Assembly: GCA_036554605.1 (NCBI GenBank)
Contig: DATBMY010000480.1
Location: 1-22,897, forward strand
DNA length: 22,897 nucleotides
Reading direction: 5' to 3'
Origin: DATBMY01 sp036554605
Lineage (GTDB): Bacteria; Acidobacteriota; Blastocatellia; UBA7656
Positions 1 through 5,313 of this stretch are shown piece by piece. The position numbers and the translations under genes were made by a program. The stretch's first letter is position 1. Every line of letters begins with the position of its first letter. The notes under the pieces were generated by a model. The model did not search any database and was not told the DNA's origin. It saw nothing but the letters and a program-made list of their open reading frames with translations.

Positions 1-1149
1 GATCCGAAACATCACGGGCTGGACCTCAAGGCCGCTGAGAAAAAGTACGAGCCTTATCTCAAGGGACTGGCCCATCGCTCGGACCTCAATTACCTTTTCA
101 GCGAGATGCTGGGCGAGCTATCGGTCGGCCATCTCTACGTAGCGGGCGGGGACGCGCCGCAGGCGAAACGCGTGCGGGGCGGGCTGCTGGGCGCGGACTA
201 TCGAGTAGAGAACGGCCGCTATCGCTTCGCCAAGATTTACAACGGCGAGAGCTGGAACCCGCAGCTTCGCGCACCGCTCACCCAACCGGGCGTCAACGTG
301 CAGGAAGGCGAATACCTGCTGGCCGTAAACGGGCGGGAGGTGCGCTCGACGGATAATCTATATCAATTCTTCGAGGCGACGGCCGGCAGATCCGTGCTGA
401 TCAAAGTCGGCCCGAACCCGGACGGCGCGGGCTCGCGCGAAGTGACGGTCGTGCCCATAGACGGCGAAGGGGCCTTGAGGAACCTGGCCTGGATCGAAGG
501 CAACCGGCGCAAGGTCGAGCAAATGACCGGAGGGCGCGTGGCCTACGTTTATCTGCCCGATACGGCCGGCGGCGGTTATACCAATTTCAATCGCTACTTC
601 TTCGCCCAGGTTGACCGAGAAGGCGTGATACTTGACGAGCGGTTCAACGGCGGCGGGACGGCGGCCGATTACATGATCGATTACATGAGGCGGCCGCTTC
701 TCAACTGGATGGCCACGCGCGAGGGCGAGGACATTCCGGTGCCAACGGGCGCGATCTACGGTCCGAAGGCGATGATCATAAACGAGTATGCCGGGTCGGG
801 CGGTGATGCGCTGCCGTGGTACTTCCGCAAGACCGGGCTCGGGCCGCTGGTCGGCAAGAAGACCTGGGGCGGGCTCGTCGGCATATACGACTACCCCGAG
901 CTTATCGACGGCGGCTTCGTCACCGCGCCGCGCGTAGCTTTTTACGGGCTCGGCGGCGAGTGGGAAGTCGAGAACGTCGGCATAGCGCCGGACATCGAAG
1001 TCGAGTACGATCCTAAGGCGTGGCGCGAGGGCCGCGACTTGCAGCTTGAAAAAGCGGTCGAGGTCGTCATGGATTCGCTAAAGAAGAACCCGCTGCCGAA
1101 GTATAAGAAGCCCGCTTACCCGAATTATCACAACGGCCGGCAGCCGTAA
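1..1149 (+). CDS. Tricorn-type serine protease, C-terminal part (5' end outside window)
   Basis: The frame is open from base 1, so this is the last 382 residues of a longer protein. It has the end of the tricorn catalytic region: a His in 'GHLY' (about residue 44 of the fragment), a PDZ-like segment ('VQEGEYLLAVNG', about 98-140), then an S41-type alpha/beta domain with the likely nucleophile Ser in 'YAGSGGDA' (about residue 266) and a Glu in 'VENVGIAPDIEVE' (about 324). These match the His/Ser/Glu order of tricorn proteases, which trim peptides released by larger proteases. In full homologues beta-propeller domains lie N-terminal; here they would be off the window. The gene ends at TAA just before repeat copy A and converges on the CGNR regulator gene. 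The family call is firm; the substrate and location (cytoplasmic or exported) cannot be seen. Confidence 0.9.
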   Translation, partial: DPKHHGLDLKAAEKKYEPYLKGLAHRSDLNYLFSEMLGELSVGHLYVAGGDAPQAKRVRGGLLGADYRVENGRYRFAKIYNGESWNPQLRAPLTQPGVNVQEGEYLLAVNGREVRSTDNLYQFFEATAGRSVLIKVGPNPDGAGSREVTVVPIDGEGALRNLAWIEGNRRKVEQMTGGRVAYVYLPDTAGGGYTNFNRYFFAQVDREGVILDERFNGGGTAADYMIDYMRRPLLNWMATREGEDIPVPTGAIYGPKAMIINEYAGSGGDALPWYFRKTGLGPLVGKKTWGGLVGIYDYPELIDGGFVTAPRVAFYGLGGEWEVENVGIAPDIEVEYDPKAWREGRDLQLEKAVEVVMDSLKKNPLPKYKKPAYPNYHNGRQP

Positions 1150-1151
1150 CT

Positions 1152-1263
1152 GTCAGGGGCCGGGGGTCAGGGGTCAGGGGTCAGGGTTTCCTGAATTTGA
1201 AATATGCTATTTCAAATTTCAGATGCTACTCAACAGACAATCCCTGACCCCTGGCCCCTGATC
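1152..1263. repeat. Dispersed inverted-end repeat, copy A (short form)
   Basis: The outer arms 1153-1172 and 1242-1261 are reverse complements at 19 of 20 positions (G-rich 'tcagggg...' against C-rich '...cccctga'). The core holds a perfect palindrome, AATTTGAAATA (1194-1204), TGC, TATTTCAAATT (1208-1218). The right half from GCTATTTCAAA through ACAGACAATCCCTGACC matches copy B. It lacks the central 'ccggatagg...cctatcc' block of copies B and C. It lies between two convergent genes and could also fold as a bidirectional terminator. Confidence 0.8.
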
Positions 1264-1264
1264 A

Positions 1265-1903
1265 CTATTTTTTCCGCTGGCGGAAGCGGCGCACCTTGGC
1301 AATGTTGCCGCAGTCCTGCATGACGCACCACTGGCGCGTGCGGTTACGGCTCGTATCTTCAAACAGCCACCCGCAATTCTCGCCCCCGCACTCGCGCAAT
1401 CGGGAAAGATCTCCCGCGGTGAGAAGCTCGGCCGCCGAATCCGCGACGTGCCAGAGCACGTAATCGAGCGCCGAGGCGGCGGCATCCCATTCCCATTTGA
1501 AATTGCCTTTCGAGTCTACGAGCCGCTCGTGGCCGCGCGCGACGTCGATCTCAGCGTTGAGCAGGTCGAGGTCCGACCGGCGCAAAGCGCGCGCGTCGAT
1601 GACCGCTTTGCATATTCTATAGATCGCCTCGCGCAGGTTTCGGGCGCGATTTAATACCCCGGCGGCGGCTTTTGCCCTGCCGCGAGCGAGACGAGCGAGC
1701 GCGCGGGCTTCCGCTTCCGTGAGCAGTCCCGCCCTGAATCCCCACGCCGCCAAGTCGTCGTACTCTTTAAGGCTATCGCGCGACACGCCCGGCGGCCCGG
1801 TCGCGAGGTCCGCCCGCCGCCCGCCCGCGGTGTTGACGAAATCTAAACATAGCCGCCCGCCTACCATCTTCATCATCGCGGCGGGCCTCTCATCCAGCTT
1901 CAT
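1265..1903 (-). CDS. CGNR zinc-finger / ABATE-domain putative transcription regulator
   Basis: The 212-residue protein starts with the ABATE-type 'GGRLCLDFVNT' motif (15-25) and has a mostly helical middle. It ends in a zinc finger with Cys172, Cys177, Cys193 and Cys198, in the pattern 'CGGENC...WCVMQDCGN' followed by a basic tail (KVRRFRQRKK). This is the CGNR family architecture, thought to be DNA-binding, stress-related regulators. The usual CGNR signature reads CGNI here, a conservative oddity. It is divergent from the first DinB-family gene, and the shared intergenic region carries two long inverted repeats that are natural candidates for its operator (inference). Alternative starts at Met10, Met11 or Met13 are possible, but the first Met gives the usual short lead before the ABATE motif. 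Confidence 0.88.
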   Translation of the reverse strand: MKLDERPAAMMKMVGGRLCLDFVNTAGGRRADLATGPPGVSRDSLKEYDDLAAWGFRAGLLTEAEARALARLARGRAKAAAGVLNRARNLREAIYRICKAVIDARALRRSDLDLLNAEIDVARGHERLVDSKGNFKWEWDAAASALDYVLWHVADSAAELLTAGDLSRLRECGGENCGWLFEDTSRNRTRQWCVMQDCGNIAKVRRFRQRKK

Positions 1904-1917
1904 AGAATTAATTCATC

Positions 1918-1947
1918 GTAACCATCAAAAACAAGTTGACAGGTTAC
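1918..1947. promoter_or_regulatory. Inverted-repeat operator candidate, site 1
   Basis: GTAACC (1918-1923), 18 bases, GGTTAC (1942-1947). The left arm continues as ATCAAAA. The same 30-bp layout recurs 47 bp downstream. The right arm falls in the spacer of the 1936-1964 promoter, so a protein bound here would block RNA polymerase. The binding protein is unknown; the divergent CGNR regulator is the obvious candidate. Confidence 0.6.
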
Positions 1948-1964
1948 GTCGCTCATTTTATTCT
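1936..1964 (+). promoter_or_regulatory. Sigma70-type promoter for the DinB-family gene pair
   Basis: TTGACA (1936-1941), 17-bp spacer, TATTCT (1959-1964), pointing at the gene starting at 2079. The -35 is a perfect consensus match and the spacing is ideal. Both operator candidates overlap or abut it. Confidence 0.65.
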
Positions 1965-1994
1965 GTAACCGTCAAAATTAATTTAACCGGTTAC
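1965..1994. promoter_or_regulatory. Inverted-repeat operator candidate, site 2
   Basis: GTAACC (1965-1970), 18 bases, GGTTAC (1989-1994). Its left half (GTAACCGTCAAAA) repeats site 1 with one change, and its right half ends in the palindrome TAACCGGTTA (1984-1993). It starts immediately after the -10 box, over the expected transcription start. Confidence 0.6.
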
Positions 1995-2078
1995 GCAACG
2001 CCGGTCAATCGCGACCGGCGAGATTACCCGCGCGGCCCGAGGCCATAATAGCGCGCATGAGGTTAGAGGGAAACAGCG

Positions 2079-2537
2079 ATGAAAGATTACCTGACCGATT
2101 TTTTCCGCTTCAACGACTGGGCGAACCGCTTAGTGCTTGAAAAAGTTTCCGAGATGCGCGACCCGGCCGAGGCGGTGAGGCTTTTCAGTCACCTCATTGA
2201 CTCGCAGGACAAATGGATGGCGAGAATAGACCGGGAAGAGAGCGCCGACGAGCGCCCGTGGTTCGGCCCGTCTTATGCGCTCGAAGAGTTAAGCGCCCGG
2301 TGGGGAAGAAGCCTCGCGGCGTGGATCGACTTTTTGCAAAAGCTCCCGGAAGAGCGACTGGGCGAGCGCGTTCATTACACAGCGACCGACGGCAAGCCCT
2401 ACTGGTCGCTCCTCATCGACATAGCGTTACAACTCAACTATCACTCTATTCACCACCGCGCTCAAGTATCGCTGCTGCTTCGCAAGCAGGGGATCGAGCC
2501 GCCTTTTATTGACTACGTGGGATACACAAGGAGGTAA
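2079..2537 (+). CDS. DinB/YfiT-family putative metal-dependent protein
   Basis: The 152-residue protein is of typical DinB length for a four-helix bundle. The three metal-site histidines can be placed: His38 ('FSHLIDSQ') and the C-terminal HxxxH pair His122/His126 in 'NYHSIHHRAQ'. DinB-family proteins bind a divalent metal; many are thiol-dependent transferases or hydrolases, but the substrate cannot be told here. A ribosome site 'GAGGG' lies about 9 bases before ATG. It is probably co-transcribed with the second DinB-family gene, whose start is 6 bases after this stop. It is likely controlled by the inverted repeats at 1918-1994. Confidence 0.9.
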   Translation: MKDYLTDFFRFNDWANRLVLEKVSEMRDPAEAVRLFSHLIDSQDKWMARIDREESADERPWFGPSYALEELSARWGRSLAAWIDFLQKLPEERLGERVHYTATDGKPYWSLLIDIALQLNYHSIHHRAQVSLLLRKQGIEPPFIDYVGYTRR

Positions 2538-2543
2538 GGCGAA

Positions 2544-3011
2544 GTGTCTGAATTATCGACTCTCATAGACGAGCTAAAGAGCATATATGACGGGGACGCC
2601 TGGCACGGGCCTTCATTGAAGGAAGCCCTGGCCGGATTGACGGCGGAGCAGGCGGCGGCAAGGCCGGTGCCGGGCGCGCACAGCATCTGGGAGCTGGCGC
2701 TGCACATCGCCGCGTGGAAGGGCGTATGGGCGCGGCGGCTGGAAGGCGATCCTACTAGCGAACCCGAAGAGGGCGACTTTCCCGCAATAACAAAGACCGA
2801 TGACAAGTCCTGGGGCGAAGCGCTTGCGCGGCTCGATGGCGCGCAGCAAAAGCTGCTGGGCGCTGCTTCAGAGCTGAACGATTCCGCTCTGAAGCAGAAG
2901 GTCGCCGGCGCCGATTACACGGTCGAGTACATGCTGCGCGGCGCGGCCCGCCACAGCGTATATCACGCGGGCCAGATTTCTTTGCTCAAGAGGGCCTTCG
3001 GTCGACAATAG
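2544..3011 (+). CDS. Second DinB-family putative metal-dependent protein
   Basis: The 155-residue protein starts with GTG. DinB signature elements are 'SIWELALHIAAW' with His54 and the C-terminal 'RHSVYHAGQI' with His137 and His141, giving the same three-His arrangement as its neighbour but with little other identity, so the pair is an old duplication or two recruited subfamilies. The GTG start is fixed by a perfect AGGAGG that is itself the last two Arg codons of the upstream gene, followed by that gene's TAA. This arrangement implies translational coupling. The biochemical role is unknown. Confidence 0.9.
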   Translation: MSELSTLIDELKSIYDGDAWHGPSLKEALAGLTAEQAAARPVPGAHSIWELALHIAAWKGVWARRLEGDPTSEPEEGDFPAITKTDDKSWGEALARLDGAQQKLLGAASELNDSALKQKVAGADYTVEYMLRGAARHSVYHAGQISLLKRAFGRQ

Positions 3012-3058
3012 AATGCCGGTAGCTTTCATTTTCAGGTTCGAGCGGTCATTATGTCTGC

Positions 3059-4066
3059 ATGCGGGGCGAGCTTGAAATCATCTCTCGTATCAGAGCGCGC
3101 GCGCGAAAGTCCGTCGATGTCCGGATCGGGATAGGCGACGATGCCGCGGTGATAGAGACCGGCGGCGACATGGATCTGCTCGCCTGCTCGGATCTCATGG
3201 TCGAGGGCATACATTTTCGGACCGAGTGGTCCGAGCCCCGGCTGCTGGGCCGCAAATCGCTGGCGGTAACCTTGAGCGATGTGGCGGCGATGGGAGGCGC
3301 GCCGCGATTCGCGATGGTCAGTATCGCGATCACCGCTCGCCTCGCGCCCAACTTCGTCGACGAGTTGATCGAAGGCATATTCGGCATGGCGGACGAGGCG
3401 GGAGTTTCCGTCATCGGCGGCGATACTTCAAGCTCGCGCGACTCGCTTTTCATAGACACTTCGGTTATAGGCCAGTGCGGCAAGGGCGAGGCGGTAACGC
3501 GCTCGGGGGCGCTTGCGGGCGACCGTATATACGTGACGGGAACGCTGGGCGCATCGGCCCTCGGCCTCCGGCTGCTTGAGCGAGGCTTGCGACCGGGCAA
3601 GCCCGGCGCGGACGGCGTAAAAGACCGCTTGCGGCTACGGGCTATGCTCAGGCACCTCGCGCCCGAGCCGCGGCTGAGCTTTGGCCGCGCCATGGGCGAG
3701 GGCCGGCTGGCCACGGCTATGATAGACATAAGCGACGGGCTCAGCACGGATCTATGGCATGTACTGGAAGAGAGCCGGGTCGGCGCGGTTATTCAGGGTC
3801 AGGCCATACCGGTCGACGAATGCGCCGCGGCGCTTGCGGAGCAGGCCGGCGAGGCGGCGCTCACACTTGCGCTCAACGGCGGCGAAGAGTACGAGCTTTT
3901 ATTTACGGCCCGGGCCGAAAACGATGACCGGATCGTGGAGGTTGCAAATTCGCTAGGCGTGAAAGTGAGCGCCATCGGCGAGATCACGGGGGAAGAAGGG
4001 CTGCGCCTTGAGCTTGGCGGGCGCATCGAGCCGCTCCCGGCCCGAGGTTTTCAACACATCATTTAA
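3059..4066 (+). CDS. thiL: Thiamine-monophosphate kinase
   Basis: The 335-residue protein, normal for ThiL, phosphorylates thiamine monophosphate to thiamine pyrophosphate with ATP. Family motifs in order: 'GIGDDAAV' near residue 24 (Mg/ATP site), 'SDLMVEGIHFR', 'SLAVTLSDVAAMGG', 'VIGGDTSSS', 'IDISDGLSTDL', and 'LNGGEEYELLF', all intact. An out-of-frame ATG sits at 3051; the ATG at 3059 gives the expected 'xGELEIISRI' start, though no strong ribosome site precedes it. The gene follows the DinB pair by 47 bases and may share its transcript. It converges on the cupin gene. No other thiamine gene is in the window. Confidence 0.95.
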   Translation: MRGELEIISRIRARARKSVDVRIGIGDDAAVIETGGDMDLLACSDLMVEGIHFRTEWSEPRLLGRKSLAVTLSDVAAMGGAPRFAMVSIAITARLAPNFVDELIEGIFGMADEAGVSVIGGDTSSSRDSLFIDTSVIGQCGKGEAVTRSGALAGDRIYVTGTLGASALGLRLLERGLRPGKPGADGVKDRLRLRAMLRHLAPEPRLSFGRAMGEGRLATAMIDISDGLSTDLWHVLEESRVGAVIQGQAIPVDECAAALAEQAGEAALTLALNGGEEYELLFTARAENDDRIVEVANSLGVKVSAIGEITGEEGLRLELGGRIEPLPARGFQHII

Positions 4067-4096
4067 TATAAGGCGCTCGCATATACTGTTCATCCA

Positions 4097-4459
4097 TTAT
4101 TCGGAGATGATCTCGTCTTCATAAAAGAAGGCGGGGCCGCATACCAGAAGCAGCCTTATAGGCTCGGCACCGGTATTTTCAAGCGTATGCCGCTGGCCGC
4201 GCGGTACATATATGGCATCGCCCGGCCCGACCTCGCGCTGCTGGCCGCCGACCGTCATCACGCCGCGCCCCGCGACGATGTAATAGACCTCCTCAATCTG
4301 CCGGTGGTGATGCGGTGTGACGGCTCGCCCCGGCGGCAGCACTTCTTCGGCAAGGCTGCACGCGGTTATCTCCGATGTAGTGCGGTCGACGAGCGGGCGT
4401 ATCTCGGACCCGTGCCGCGTCTTTATCACCTGCGCCCGGTCGCGGTTGACGATTTTCAT
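4097..4459 (-). CDS. Single-domain cupin protein
   Basis: The 120-residue protein carries both complete cupin motifs: motif 1 with Gly44, His50, His52, Glu57 and Gly64 ('TPHHHRQIEEVYY'), and motif 2 with Gly80, Pro86, Gly88, His91 and Asn95 ('PRGQRHTLEN'). The 3-His/1-Glu metal site is therefore complete. Such small cupins may be enzymes or sugar/small-molecule binders; the substrate is not visible. Its ATG lies 11 bases after the TAG of the full-length rhodanese gene on the same strand, so the two are probably one operon. That spacing is only apparent once the in-frame TGA of the rhodanese is read through. Confidence 0.92.
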   Translation of the reverse strand: MKIVNRDRAQVIKTRHGSEIRPLVDRTTSEITACSLAEEVLPPGRAVTPHHHRQIEEVYYIVAGRGVMTVGGQQREVGPGDAIYVPRGQRHTLENTGAEPIRLLLVCGPAFFYEDEIISE

Positions 4460-4470
4460 AAGCGATGGCT

Positions 4471-4998
4471 CTACTTTTTATCTTTCGGATCTAACTGGCC
4501 GCCGCCCTGTACCCAGGCGTCCCACCCGCCCTTGAGCGCCAGAAGATTCTTGTACCCTTTGCTTGCGAGCGTCCGCGCCACACTGGCGCTTGTATGCTCG
4601 CTCGGTCAGGTGCAGTAGATGACTATAGGCTTATCGCGTGGTATCTCGGCAAGACGCGCCTCGATCTCATTTTCAGGGATGCGCACCGAACCCTTGATCT
4701 TGTAATCCGAACCGTCATAAGAACCGGTGCTGCGCGAATCTATAATAAAGACCGGCTCATTCTTATCGATCTTCTCTTTCAACTGCTCGACCGTAATTCG
4801 CTCTACTTCCTGCGGCACGGAAGCGGTCGAGGCAGGCGCCTGCTCGGCAGGAATTGCCGGCTGCGCTTTTGAGAGCTTCTTGCTGCTTACCTTCGCTTTC
4901 GACGACTGTCGCGATTTCTTCTGCGCGCCGCTGGCCAACCCCGAGCAGGCGAGCATTATGAGCGCGAGCGCGAGCGAGGTCGCTTTCTTGTTTCTCAT
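4471..4998 (-). CDS. Exported rhodanese, probable selenoprotein (in-frame TGA = Sec131)
   Basis: Reading from ATG at 4998, the frame meets TGA at 4608-4606 and then continues without a stop to TAG at 4473-4471, giving 175 residues. Residues 1-24 form a signal peptide with a weak lipobox-like 'MLACSG', so the product is exported and perhaps a lipoprotein. A Lys/Ser/Ala/Pro-rich linker follows (25-66), then a rhodanese domain (67-175) with Asp87 in 'FIIDSRS' and the active-site loop 'IVIYCT-U-PSEHTSA'. Cys129 is the catalytic Cys, and the TGA is residue 131. The part after TGA has normal rhodanese ends ('GYKNLLALKGGWDAW'). Relatives often have CxC in this loop, so TGA replaces a Cys codon. A SECIS-like hairpin follows. 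A good ribosome site GGGAGG precedes ATG. A simple nonsense mutation is the alternative. Confidence 0.8.
4565..4601 (-). promoter_or_regulatory. Candidate bacterial SECIS element in the rhodanese mRNA
   Basis: On the minus strand, 4 bases after the TGA, a lower stem GCGAGC (4601-4596) pairs perfectly with GCUCGC (4570-4565). After an internal loop, an upper stem GCGCC (4589-4585) pairs perfectly with GGCGC (4579-4575) and closes the apical loop AGUGU. The loop begins 21 bases after the TGA and has G among its first two bases, as the general bacterial SECIS model requires. It lies within coding sequence, where bacterial SECIS elements are found. Confidence 0.65.
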
Positions 4999-5013
4999 GC
5001 GATAACCTCCCGA

Positions 5014-5038
5014 AAAATACTCTGGAACCAGAATTCTG
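5014..5038 (-). promoter_or_regulatory. Possible promoter and operator of the rhodanese-cupin operon
   Basis: On the minus strand a TATTTT -10-like box (5019-5014) is preceded by two overlapping palindromes, TCTGGTTCCAGA (5032-5021) and CAGAATTCTG (5038-5029), in the place where a spacer and -35 would be. No convincing -35 is seen. This is weak evidence and only a candidate control site. Confidence 0.3.
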
Positions 5039-5060
5039 CCATGCGCGTTGAGGCAAATGC

Positions 5061-5212
5061 CAGGGGTCGGAGGTCAGGGGCCAGGGGTCAGGGCCGGATA
5101 GGGGACAGCTTACAGTGGATAGTCAATCGCCTATCCCAATTCTGCTATTTCAAAGTTCAGATACAACCTTAACAGACAATCCCTGACCTCCGACCCCTGA
5201 CCCCTGACCACT
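5061..5212. repeat. Dispersed inverted-end repeat, copy B (long form)
   Basis: The arms 5061-5079 and 5181-5199 are perfect 19-bp reverse complements ('caggggtcggaggtcaggg'). Inside is a second inverted pair, GGATAGG against CCTATCC, enclosing 'gacagcttacag...agtcaatcg', then the GCTATTTCAAAGTTCAGAT core and ACAGACAATCCCTGACC end shared with copy A. The block 5088-5137 is nearly identical to the reverse complement of 14804-14850 in copy C. It occupies most of the gap between the divergent rhodanese and IPT/TIG genes. Confidence 0.85.
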
Positions 5213-5286
5213 GTTCTCTTGCTATGCGTGAGGGAAAATCATAATATTGGGCAAAGTAAAAGCGAGCGGCCCCTACGCGCGCGTGG

Positions 5287-5292
5287 TATGAT
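5287..5292 (+). promoter_or_regulatory. Possible extended -10 promoter for the IPT/TIG gene
   Basis: TGG-TATGAT, with a TG one base before the hexamer, lies about 20 bases before the GTG start. No clear -35 is seen, as is common for extended -10 promoters. An AGGAG ribosome site follows 8 bases before the start codon. Confidence 0.4.
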
Positions 5293-5313
5293 TTAGGACT
5301 AGGAGCGAATCGG

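Noticed and set aside
4606..4608. TGA in the rhodanese read as tryptophan (altered code)
   Set aside because: Other genes here end at TGA, for example those ending at 14720, 8042 and 19952, and conserved Trp positions use TGG.
4606..4998. A complete 130-residue rhodanese-like protein ending at the TGA
   Set aside because: It would end two residues after the catalytic Cys, leaving the active-site loop and last helices in the same frame downstream, which instead reads cleanly to TAG.
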